Under the pieces are notes generated by a model. The model did no database searches, had not been told where the DNA came from, and worked only from the letters and a program-made list of their open reading frames with translations. The position numbers were made by a program, and so were the translations under genes. Source: Actinomycetes bacterium (lineage in GTDB: Bacteria > Actinomycetota > Actinomycetes > Actinomycetales > Cellulomonadaceae). From it: 18,112 nt of DNA. This document shows positions 6,658-13,477 of the stretch, piece by piece. Position 1 is the first letter of the stretch; the number at the start of each line of letters is the position of its first letter. Where the stretch lies: positions 1 through 18,112 of the forward strand of contig JAEWYD010000101.1 in NCBI GenBank assembly GCA_023462275.1, given 5' to 3'.

Positions 6658-7734
6658 TCAGCCGACGCCGCCGCCGCCGGTCATGTCGGCGACGTACGCC
6701 TCGAGGTCGGCCTTGTGGGAGTCGTAGAACTTCTGCTGCAGGTCGAGGTTCACCTCGTCGTAGACCTTCTGGTACTTGACCTTGTCCCGGCAGGTGAAGT
6801 CGGCGGTCGCGGTCGCGATCTCGTCGTCCGTGATGTCGGCGAGGAGCTTGTCCATCTCCTTCTGCGCGGCCTGGTACTGCTCCTCGGTCGCGTCGGGCCC
6901 GAGCTCGGACCACGGGTCGTTGTTCTCGTAGATCGCGTTGACCTGGTCGGAGATCTTCATCTGCGCGTCGTCCACGGTGGCCAGGCCCGGGTAGCCGGCG
7001 TCGGCCATGCAGGACGCCCAGTCGGCCGTGACCTCGGCGATCCGCGGGTCCGAGGTGACCGCCTCGTACATGGTCTGCATCTCAGCCTCGAGGTCGGCCC
7101 ACTTGCTCTTCTCGTCACCGTTGCCGTAGGCGTTGGGGTTCACCTCGTGCTGCGCCCACCCCTGGCAGCCCTGCTCCTCCCAGGTGGGGTTCCAGTTCTC
7201 CCACTCCTCGTCGGTGGTGAAGTTCGGCTGCTCGCCGTAGAGAGCCGTCTGGTAGGCGGCCATCTCCGTCTCCGACATGGAGTTCATGTACTCCTGGTTC
7301 GGGTCCACCCAGGTGTCGCCGCCGCCCTCGGCGGGGTCGGTGACCGCCTCGGAGTAGGGGTTCGTCGTCTGCCCGTACCCGTACTGCTTGGCGAACTCGA
7401 GCGTGCCCCAGTCGGGGACGTCGTCGTCCGCCGCCGGGTCGGGCATGGAACCGTTCATCTGCGAGTAGTCGACCGGCGTGTAGTCGAAGCCCTGCTCGGC
7501 CATGCACTGGGCCACGAGCTCCTCGACCCGCATCTGCTGGTCGTTCCAGTAGTCCTGGTCCTGGTCCTTGGTCGCGTCCATCCACAGCTGGTCGATGGGG
7601 CCCATCTTCGGCGTCGCGCTCGAGGAGTCGGGCTCGTCGTCACCCTTGCCGCCGCCGCCGCCGCCGCACGCGGCGAGTGTCATGGCCAGCGCCATGGCCG
7701 TCAGGCCGGCGACGGCGATCCTGGAGGCGGTCAT
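6658..7734 (-). CDS. Cys-rich acidic lipoprotein, first gene of the exporter operon
   Basis: A 358-residue lipoprotein of a family I cannot name. The signal peptide MTASRIAVAGLTAMALAMTLAAC ends in lipobox LAAC (lipidated C23), followed by a glycine run. The mature part is strongly acidic and Trp/Tyr/Met-rich. It has four more cysteines: C77 (VAQCMAEQGFDY), C190 (EEQGCQGWA), C242 (WASCMADAGY) and C315 (ADFTCRDKVKYQ). C77 and C242 sit in a repeated CM-x-x-x-G-aromatic motif, suggesting an ancient duplication and two disulfides. GAGGAG at about 7740-7745 gives a good ribosome binding site for ATG 7734. It precedes the adaptor by 103 bp on the same strand, so it may be an exporter partner or simply co-transcribed. 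A decayed paralogue lies at 16676-17321. Confidence 0.85.
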   Translation of the reverse strand: MTASRIAVAGLTAMALAMTLAACGGGGGGKGDDEPDSSSATPKMGPIDQLWMDATKDQDQDYWNDQQMRVEELVAQCMAEQGFDYTPVDYSQMNGSMPDPAADDDVPDWGTLEFAKQYGYGQTTNPYSEAVTDPAEGGGDTWVDPNQEYMNSMSETEMAAYQTALYGEQPNFTTDEEWENWNPTWEEQGCQGWAQHEVNPNAYGNGDEKSKWADLEAEMQTMYEAVTSDPRIAEVTADWASCMADAGYPGLATVDDAQMKISDQVNAIYENNDPWSELGPDATEEQYQAAQKEMDKLLADITDDEIATATADFTCRDKVKYQKVYDEVNLDLQQKFYDSHKADLEAYVADMTGGGGVG

Positions 7735-8049
7735 CGTGGTCTCCTCGTGGTGTGGCGGTTGCTCCGCGCCGACCGTAGCGTCGGTGCGGATCGGGGCAGA
7801 TCGTCCTGTGGGATGACGTCCGGAACATGTCGTGCCCGCCCTGGGGCTTGCACGGGGTCGTGCGAGAGGTGGTCGGTGTCGCGGTGACGTGGGAGCGCCC
7901 CCACGGACACAGACGTCGGAGAAGGCCGAAAGGTTGGGTCGGCGTCACGAGTCTGCGTACGCCCACCGTCTGCCCGCCCCGGGGAGCAACGGTAGGAATC
8001 CGGCGCGTCCGGCGTGGCCGGGTCAGGTCACATCTCGGTCACGGCTCGG
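7735..8049. other. 315-bp intergenic region upstream of the exporter operon
   Basis: No convincing gene. It holds a possible -10 box for the lipoprotein (7772-7777), a near-perfect inverted repeat GTGGGAGCGCCCCCAC (7889-7904, one mismatched pair), and most of three 11-bp GGTCAC repeats at its distal end. No clear galK terminator with a U-tract is seen. It is the longest gene-free stretch in the window, so regulation of the operon is probably concentrated here. Confidence 0.6.
7772..7777 (-). promoter_or_regulatory. Candidate -10 box (TACGGT) for the lipoprotein-exporter operon
   Basis: On the minus strand TACGGT fits TANNNT and lies 37 bp before ATG 7734, giving a leader of about 30 nt that includes the ribosome binding site. 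The -35 zone is poor (CTGCCC at 17 bp). Tentative. Confidence 0.3.
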
Positions 8050-8058
8050 TCACCCCCG
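8026..8058. repeat. Three 11-bp direct repeats with GGTCAC core across the galK stop codon
   Basis: Units GGTCACATCTC (8026-8036), GGTCACGGCTC (8037-8047) and GGTCACCCCCG (8048-8058) are head to tail with exactly 11-bp spacing; the first two also share CTC at the end. A further GGTCA at 8021-8025 breaks the spacing. The third unit covers the galK stop codon and its last two codons. Direct repeats of about one helical turn are typical of OmpR/PhoP-type response regulator sites; the streptomycete PHO box also uses 11-nt units with a G(G/T)TCA core. Assignment to a regulator is inference. Confidence 0.6.
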
Positions 8059-9279
8059 GCCCGCGGCGGCCGCCGCGGTCGCGACGAGCGCCGCCGGAGC
8101 CGCGAGCCGGGCACCGGCGAAGGCGGTGGTCACGGCGTCGGCGACCCGACCCGCGTCGTCGGCCCGCACGAGTGCCACCGCGGAACCGCCGAACCCGCCG
8201 CCCACCATGCGTGCCCCGAGCGCCCCGGCGTCGAGCGCGGCGTCCACCGCGAGGTCCAGCTCACGGCAGCTCACCTCGTAGTCGTCGCGGAGCGACGCGT
8301 GCGCCGCGGTCAGGACGGGCCCGACGTCGGCCACCCGGCCCGCCGCGAGCAGGTCCACCACCTCGGTCACCCGACGGTTCTCGCTCACCACGTGCCGCAG
8401 CCGGCGCGCGGCCACGGCCGCCTCCTGCGGGGCGAGCGCCGTGGCGAGCCGTGCGAGGGCGGCGTCGAGGTCGGCCACCTCCCGCAGGGACGGCAGCCCG
8501 AGGACCGCCGCCACGCGCTCGCAGGTGGCGCGGCGTGCCGCGTACTCCCCGTCGGCGTGGCGGTGCTCGGCCCGGGTGTCCACCACCAGCAGCGCGAGGC
8601 CGTCGGCGGCGAGGTCGAGCGGGATGGGCCGGGCCGAGCCGGCGCGGAAGTCGAGCAGCAGCGCCTGCCCGACGCCGCAGCGCAGCGACGCGGTCTGGTC
8701 CAGGCCGCCCGTCGGTGCCCCGGCGATCCGGTTCTCCGCCTGGATGCAGAGCTGCGCCAGGGCCGCCCGCCCGGAGTCGTCCGCGGCCAGGCCGAGCCCG
8801 TGCACGTCGTCGAGGGCCACCGCGACCGCGCACTCGAGCGCCGCGGACGACGACAGCCCGGAGCCGTACGGGACGCAGGAGTCGACGGCGGCGTCGAAGC
8901 CGCCGACGGCGTGGCCCGCCGCCCGCATCGCCCACGCCACCCCGGCCACGTACGTCCCCCAGCCGGTGACGGTGCCCGGGGCGACGTCGGCGAGGTCGGC
9001 GTGCCACACCCCGGCCTCCTGCGCGGAGGCGACCCGCACGACGTCGTCGGGCCGCGGACGCAGCGCGACGTACGTGCGGTGCGGCAGCGCGAGGGGCAGG
9101 CACAGGCCCGCGTTGTAGTCGGTGTGCTCGCCGACGAGGTTGAGCCGGCCCGGGGCGGACCACACGCCGACGCCGGCGTCGGGGCCCCCGTCGTCCGGGC
9201 CGCCGAACGCCGCCGCGAAGGCCGCGGTGGCCCGCGCGGCACCCTCCTCCCGCGGCCACGCGGGCAGCCACGTCGTCAT
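8050..9279 (-). CDS. galK: Galactokinase
   Basis: Phosphorylates alpha-D-galactose with ATP to galactose-1-phosphate in the cytoplasm, the first committed Leloir step. The 409-residue length is normal for a GHMP-family galactokinase. Motifs: the galactokinase signature GRLNLVGEHTDYN (44-56), the GHMP phosphate loop PYGSGLSSSAAL (137-148), the catalytic base D194 in PTGGLDQTAS, and the C-terminal GGGFGGSA (360-367). ATG 9279 overlaps the galT stop by 4 bp, so the two are translationally coupled. The gene ends within a set of 11-bp direct repeats. No galE or gal repressor is present in the window. Confidence 0.97.
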   Translation of the reverse strand: MTTWLPAWPREEGAARATAAFAAAFGGPDDGGPDAGVGVWSAPGRLNLVGEHTDYNAGLCLPLALPHRTYVALRPRPDDVVRVASAQEAGVWHADLADVAPGTVTGWGTYVAGVAWAMRAAGHAVGGFDAAVDSCVPYGSGLSSSAALECAVAVALDDVHGLGLAADDSGRAALAQLCIQAENRIAGAPTGGLDQTASLRCGVGQALLLDFRAGSARPIPLDLAADGLALLVVDTRAEHRHADGEYAARRATCERVAAVLGLPSLREVADLDAALARLATALAPQEAAVAARRLRHVVSENRRVTEVVDLLAAGRVADVGPVLTAAHASLRDDYEVSCRELDLAVDAALDAGALGARMVGGGFGGSAVALVRADDAGRVADAVTTAFAGARLAAPAALVATAAAAAGRG

Positions 9280-10466
9280 CGCAGGACCGCCGCGAGCCGG
9301 TCGGCGACCGCCTCGGGCGTCGTGTCGCTGATCCACGCCGCCATGCCGGACTCGACGCCCGCGAGGTACTTCAGCTTGTCCGGGGCCCGCAGCACGGAGA
9401 ACACCTGTAGGTGCAGGCGGCCCAGGTCCCGCCCCGCGCCGACGACCGCCTGGTGCCAGCCTGCGATGTACGGCAGCGGCACGGGGGCGCCCGTGGTGGG
9501 GTCGGCGAAGAACCGGTCCAGCGCGCGCAGCAGCCGCGGGTACACGACGGCGAGGTCGTCGCGCTCGGCGTCGGTGAGGGCCGGCAGGTCGGGCACGTCC
9601 CGGCGGGGCGCCAGGTGCACCTCCACCGGCCACCGCGCAGCGGCCGGCACGTACGCCGCCCAGTGCTCCGACGTCAGGACCACCCGCCGGCCCACCCGGA
9701 GCTCGGCGTCCAGGACGTCGCGCAGCAGGTCGCCCCCGGTGCGCGCGCGGTGGGCGGCGGCCTCCCGCAGCATCGCCTGGGTGCGCGGCGTGACGAACGG
9801 GAACGCGTAGATCTGCCCGTGCGGGTGGGGCAGGGTCACGCCGATCTCGCGTCCACGGTTCTCGAAGCAGAACACCTGCTCGACGCCGGGCAGGGCGCCC
9901 AGCTCGCGCGTCCGGTCCGCCCATGCCTCCACGACGGTCCGCACCCGCGACGTCGACAGGTCCGCGAAGGAGGCGTCGTGCTGCGCGGAGAAGCACACCA
10001 CCTCGCAGCGACCGGCGGCCGGCCGCGCCGGCCACAGCGGCTCGTCGTCGACCCACCAGCCGTCCGGCGCGGATGCCGCGTCGTCGGGGAGGCGCAGGAG
10101 CGCCGGGAAGCGGTTCTCGAAGACCACGACGTCGTAGTCCGTGTCCGGCACCTCCCCGTCGGAGTACGCCGCGCCCGGTCGCGCCGGGCACAGCGGGCAG
10201 GAGTCCGCGGCGGGCAGGAAGGTGCGGTTCATCCGGTGGGACGCCATCGGCACCCACTCGCCCGTGAGCGGGTCGCGCCGCATCTCGGGTCCCGCGGGCG
10301 GGCGGAGGACGCCGTCGTCCCCGCGCACGGGCGCGAAGCGGTCGGGCAGCGGCCGCGGGTCGTCCAGACGACGGGTCGCGGCCCCCGAGGCGTACGGCTC
10401 GGTGTCGTCGAAGTAGACGAGCTCCCGGCCGTCGGCCATCCGGGTCGCCGTGCGGCGGACGGTCAT
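9276..10466 (-). CDS. galT: Galactose-1-phosphate uridylyltransferase
   Basis: Exchanges UMP between UDP-glucose and galactose-1-phosphate, giving UDP-galactose and glucose-1-phosphate. The 396-residue protein shows RDPLTGEWVPMASHR (64-78), the putative metal ligands C90 and C93 (SCPLCP), FENRFPAL (116-123), CFSAQHD (158-164, whose His aligns with a zinc ligand of the E. coli enzyme) and the active-site HPHGQ (214-218), with H216 as the expected uridylylated nucleophile. An extra N-terminal 50 residues relative to E. coli GalT is common in actinobacteria. ATG 10466 follows a strong GGAGGTG ribosome binding site. It lies 48 bp after mrp on the same strand and overlaps galK by 4 bp. Confidence 0.97.
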   Translation of the reverse strand: MTVRRTATRMADGRELVYFDDTEPYASGAATRRLDDPRPLPDRFAPVRGDDGVLRPPAGPEMRRDPLTGEWVPMASHRMNRTFLPAADSCPLCPARPGAAYSDGEVPDTDYDVVVFENRFPALLRLPDDAASAPDGWWVDDEPLWPARPAAGRCEVVCFSAQHDASFADLSTSRVRTVVEAWADRTRELGALPGVEQVFCFENRGREIGVTLPHPHGQIYAFPFVTPRTQAMLREAAAHRARTGGDLLRDVLDAELRVGRRVVLTSEHWAAYVPAAARWPVEVHLAPRRDVPDLPALTDAERDDLAVVYPRLLRALDRFFADPTTGAPVPLPYIAGWHQAVVGAGRDLGRLHLQVFSVLRAPDKLKYLAGVESGMAAWISDTTPEAVADRLAAVLR

Positions 10467-10486
10467 GGCGTCACCTCCACGCCCCG

Positions 10487-10492
10487 ACGCTA
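10487..10492 (-). promoter_or_regulatory. Candidate -10 box (TAGCGT) for galTK
   Basis: In the 48-bp mrp-galT gap the minus strand carries TAGCGT, 20 bp before the galT ATG, which would give a short leader holding the GGAGGTG site. No good -35 box. This suggests galTK may have its own promoter rather than depending on mrp. Tentative. Confidence 0.3.
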
Positions 10493-10514
10493 GCGCCGCC
10501 GGGACGTGGGCGGG

Positions 10515-11666
10515 TCAGCTCTGGACGGGCGTGAGGCCCAGCGACCGTCCGGCGAGCCCGCGCGAGCGGTGCCCGAGGCCGTGCGCCACGTCCCGCAGCA
10601 CGGCCGCGGCCGGGCTGTCGGGGCGGGACAGCACCACGGGGGTCCCGCCGTCGCCGGCCTGCCGCAGCTCGACGTCCAGCGGCACCTGGCCCAGCAGGGG
10701 GACGTCCGTGCCGACGGCGCGCGTGAGGTTGTCCGCGACGGTCCGCCCGCCGCCGGAGCCGAAGACCTCCAGGCGCGTCCCGTCCGGCTGCTCCAGCCAG
10801 GACATGTTCTCCACGACGCCGACCACCTGCTGGCGGGTCTGCACGGCGATCGACCCGGCCCGCTCGGCCACCTCGGCGGCGGCCACCTGCGGCGTCGTCA
10901 CGATGACCAGCTCGCTGGTCGGCAGCAGCTGGGCGACGGAGATCGCGATGTCGCCGGTGCCGGGCGGCAGGTCGAGCAGCAGGACGTCGAGGTCACCCCA
11001 GTAGACGTCGGAGAGGAACTGCTCGAGCGCCCGGTGCAGCATCGGCCCGCGCCACACGACGGCCTTGCCGGCGGGCACGAACATGCCGATCGAGATCACC
11101 TTCACGCCGTGCGCGACCGGCGGCAGGATCATGTCGTCGACCTTCGTCGGCGGCTGGTCCACGCCGAGCATGCGGGGGATCGAGAAGCCGTAGACATCCG
11201 CGTCGACGACGCCGACCTTCAGCCCGTCGGCCGCCATCGCGACCGCGAGGTTGGCCGTCACCGAGGACTTGCCGACGCCGCCCTTGCCGGAGCCGATCGC
11301 GTAGACGCGCGTGAGGCTCCCCGGCTGGGCGAACGGGATGACCGCCTCGGGGGTGCCGCCGCGCAGCTGGGTGCGCAGGTTCGCGCGCTGCTCCTCGCTC
11401 ATCACGCCCATCGCGACCTGCACCGCCACGACGCCCTCCAGCGCGCCGACGGCGGCGGTGACGTCCCTGGTCAGGGTGTCCTTCAGGGGGCACCCGGCCG
11501 TGGTGAGGTCCAGGCCGACCACGACCTCCGCGCCGTCCGGGCCCTCGATGACCTGGATCTCGCGGACCATGCCGAGCTCGGTGACGGGGCGCCGGATCTC
11601 GGGGTCGATGACGCCCTCGAGAGCCGCGGTGATCTGCTCGACGGTGGGGATAGGCATGGGAGCCAT
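10515..11666 (-). CDS. mrp: Mrp/NBP35-family P-loop ATPase (ApbC-like), without CXXC
   Basis: A 383-residue cytoplasmic ATPase of the Mrp/ApbC group, usually linked to iron-sulfur cluster delivery. Residues about 6-90 form the DUF59/MIP18 domain (IDPEIRRPVTELGMV, TTAGCPLKDTL). The ATPase domain starts with the deviant Walker A GSGKGGVGKSSV (125-136), followed by VVDADVYGFSIPRML, LLDLPPGTGD (230-239), ENMSW (286-290) and FGSGGGRTVA (302-311). Between the last two motifs, where E. coli ApbC has its CXXC, the sequence is LEQPDGTRLEV; the only cysteine in the protein is C59. No Shine-Dalgarno is visible before ATG 11666 or the in-frame ATG 11657, so the start is uncertain by three codons and the mRNA may be leaderless. 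Divergent from the GGDEF gene. Confidence 0.93.
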   Translation of the reverse strand: MAPMPIPTVEQITAALEGVIDPEIRRPVTELGMVREIQVIEGPDGAEVVVGLDLTTAGCPLKDTLTRDVTAAVGALEGVVAVQVAMGVMSEEQRANLRTQLRGGTPEAVIPFAQPGSLTRVYAIGSGKGGVGKSSVTANLAVAMAADGLKVGVVDADVYGFSIPRMLGVDQPPTKVDDMILPPVAHGVKVISIGMFVPAGKAVVWRGPMLHRALEQFLSDVYWGDLDVLLLDLPPGTGDIAISVAQLLPTSELVIVTTPQVAAAEVAERAGSIAVQTRQQVVGVVENMSWLEQPDGTRLEVFGSGGGRTVADNLTRAVGTDVPLLGQVPLDVELRQAGDGGTPVVLSRPDSPAAAVLRDVAHGLGHRSRGLAGRSLGLTPVQS

Positions 11667-11693
11667 GGTAGGTCGCGCCGTGTCAGGTCCCGT

Positions 11694-11716
11694 GGGACGG
11701 GTCCCGGGACCGTCCC
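11694..11716. repeat. Long inverted repeat in the mrp / GGDEF divergent region
   Basis: A perfect 12-bp palindrome GGTCCCGGGACC (11700-11711) extends, with one bulged G at 11699, into GGGAC/GTCCC flanks, giving 11 paired positions per arm. A neighbouring GTCCC-GT-GGGAC repeat (11687-11698) overlaps it. It lies 28 bp upstream of mrp and 80 bp upstream of the GGDEF gene. It could be an operator for either gene or a cruciform-forming site. Confidence 0.5.
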
Positions 11717-11796
11717 GCCGCCCGGGTGGAACAGGCCTCGAACCTTCATCGACTCGCCCGGCGCGCCGATACGGATGAGGGAGAGAGGGAGTGGTC

Positions 11797-13455
11797 GTGT
11801 CCGCTGAGGAGCTGGCCGTCGTCGTGGTCCAGGTCGCTGCGGCGCTCGTCGGGCTGTCCGTCGGCACCGCACTGCTCCGCGGGCGGCCGTCGACGACGGC
11901 GCGCGCCTTCGCGACCTCGATCCTCGGCGGCGCGACCTGGTCGCTCGCCGCGGCCGTCGGCCTGTTCGGTGGGGACGCGGTGCGTCGCGTGGTCTACGCG
12001 GCGGTCGTCGTGCCGGCCGTCGCCGTCGCGACCGCCGCGTTCGCGTGCGGTGTGTATGCCCTCGCCCGCGTCGACTGGCGCCCCGGCCGGCGGGTCCTGC
12101 TGCTCCTGGCCGCGCACCCGGCCACCGTGCTCGTCCTGGGCCTCACGGACCCGTGGCACCACCTCGTGGTGCGGCCCACCGTGGTGGACACCGGCTACGG
12201 GCTCGCCTTCGGCCCGGCGTTCGCCGGCCACACCGTCGTGTCGTACGCGATCCTCGTGGGCGTCGCCGTGCTGGCCGTGCGCGGGCGCCGTGCGGCACCC
12301 GTGCTCCGCACCCGGCAGCTCACCGTGGTGATCCTGCTCGGCTGGCTCCCCGGCCTGGGAACCGGCCTGCAGCTCGTGCTCGCGCCCGGCACGCTCCTCG
12401 ACGTCGGTGCCGTCACCTTCGTCGTCATCGGCCTCGTGGACGCCTACCTCATCTTCCGGCGCGGCGCCCTGGCCACCCTCCCCGTCGCGCGGAGCACCGT
12501 GCTGGAGACGATCCGCGACGGCATCCTCGTGGTCGACGGGGCCGGCGTGGTGGCGGACGCCAACGCGGCGGCCGTCGAGCTGCTCGCGCCGCGCGACGCC
12601 GGTGGGCGGGCGCGCGTGGGCGCGCTCGTGGGCAGGTCGGCGCAGGAGGCGCTGGGCGGGACCGCCGGCGAGCCGTACGAGCGCCCCGCCGACGGCGCCG
12701 CCTGCCGGGTCGCGCTGGCGGCCGGGACGGTGGTCGACGTGCGCTGGGCACCGATCACGAGCACTCTCGGCGCCACGCTCGGGGCGGTCGTCGTCGTGCG
12801 CGACGTGACCGCCGACGTCGAGCGCGAGGAGGTCCTGGCCCGCGCCAACGAGCTGCTGCGGGACCACCTCGTCACGATCGAGCGGCTGCGGGCGGAGGTC
12901 GCCGAGCAGGCCGTCCGCGACGCCGTGACCGGGCTGCACAACCGCCGGCACCTCGACCACGCGCTGGCCGAACGCCTCCGGCGAGCCACCGACGGGCAGC
13001 CCCCGGTGGCGCTGGCGATCGTCGACGCCGACCACTTCAAGGCCGTCAACGACCGGCACGGGCACAGCGCGGGCGACCGCGTGCTCGAGGCGTTGGCCCA
13101 CGCGCTCACGGAGGGCGTGGCCGCCGACGACGTCCTGGTGCGGTACGGCGGCGAGGAGTTCGTCGTCGTCATGACGGGCGTGGACGAGGCGACCGCCGTC
13201 GACCGCGTCCAGCACCTGCGCGCGCTCTGCGCCCAGGCACGCGCCGCCACGCGGGAGGGGCCGATCGGGGTGACCGTGAGCGCCGGCCTGGCGTTCGCCG
13301 GCCCCGGGCGCCAGACCCCGGAGTCGCTGCTCGACGCGGCCGACCGGGCGCTCTACCAGGCCAAGGGGTCGGGGCGGAACCGGCTGTGCGTCGCGCCGGC
13401 GCCCGGCGCACCCGCCGACGTGACGCTCGTGCACCAGCGGGCCGCCGCGTCGTAG
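11797..13455 (+). CDS. Membrane-anchored diguanylate cyclase (7TM sensor, PAS-like, GGDEF)
   Basis: Predicted to make cyclic di-GMP from two GTP at the membrane. A 552-residue protein: an N-terminal seven-helix histidine-kinase-type sensor region (about 8-222, including LGLTDPWHHLVV, matching the T-N/D-P-x-HH motif of that domain), a PAS-like segment (about 233-340, DGILVVDGAGVVADANAAAVELL), a coiled-coil linker (342-372) and the cyclase domain (about 373-535). Catalytic marks are DAVTGLHNRRHLD, VDADHFKAVNDRHGHSAGD (409-427) and GGEEF (451-455). The inhibitory RXXD site expected five residues before GGEEF reads AADD, so product inhibition is probably lost. GTG 11797 is chosen over GTG 11791 because AGAGGGA (11783-11789) is then correctly spaced. 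Convergent with corA. Confidence 0.92.
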   Translation: MSAEELAVVVVQVAAALVGLSVGTALLRGRPSTTARAFATSILGGATWSLAAAVGLFGGDAVRRVVYAAVVVPAVAVATAAFACGVYALARVDWRPGRRVLLLLAAHPATVLVLGLTDPWHHLVVRPTVVDTGYGLAFGPAFAGHTVVSYAILVGVAVLAVRGRRAAPVLRTRQLTVVILLGWLPGLGTGLQLVLAPGTLLDVGAVTFVVIGLVDAYLIFRRGALATLPVARSTVLETIRDGILVVDGAGVVADANAAAVELLAPRDAGGRARVGALVGRSAQEALGGTAGEPYERPADGAACRVALAAGTVVDVRWAPITSTLGATLGAVVVVRDVTADVEREEVLARANELLRDHLVTIERLRAEVAEQAVRDAVTGLHNRRHLDHALAERLRRATDGQPPVALAIVDADHFKAVNDRHGHSAGDRVLEALAHALTEGVAADDVLVRYGGEEFVVVMTGVDEATAVDRVQHLRALCAQARAATREGPIGVTVSAGLAFAGPGRQTPESLLDAADRALYQAKGSGRNRLCVAPAPGAPADVTLVHQRAAAS

Positions 13456-13467
13456 CCGTGACCGGCT
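13454..13467. terminator. Short hairpin between the GGDEF and corA stop codons
   Basis: AGCCG-TGAC-CGGCT, a 5-bp stem with a 4-base loop, begins on the GGDEF stop codon and lies 11 bp beyond the corA stop. It is the only hairpin I see in the 22-bp gap, and a weak terminator candidate for both directions. Confidence 0.3.
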
Positions 13468-13477
13468 CCGCGCGCAG

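Noticed and set aside
7640..7966. Possible small gene upstream of the lipoprotein in another frame
   Set aside because: It overlaps the lipoprotein signal peptide, is Arg-rich without motifs and has no ribosome binding site.
11728..11775. ECF or flagellar sigma-factor promoter for the cyclase gene (GGAAC and GCCGATAC look-alikes)
   Set aside because: Neither has its matching partner box at the right spacing.
11746..13434. Very long open frame antisense to the diguanylate cyclase
   Set aside because: Composition (His/Asp/Arg/Gly-rich, no motifs) is the usual result of high-GC codon use on the opposite strand.
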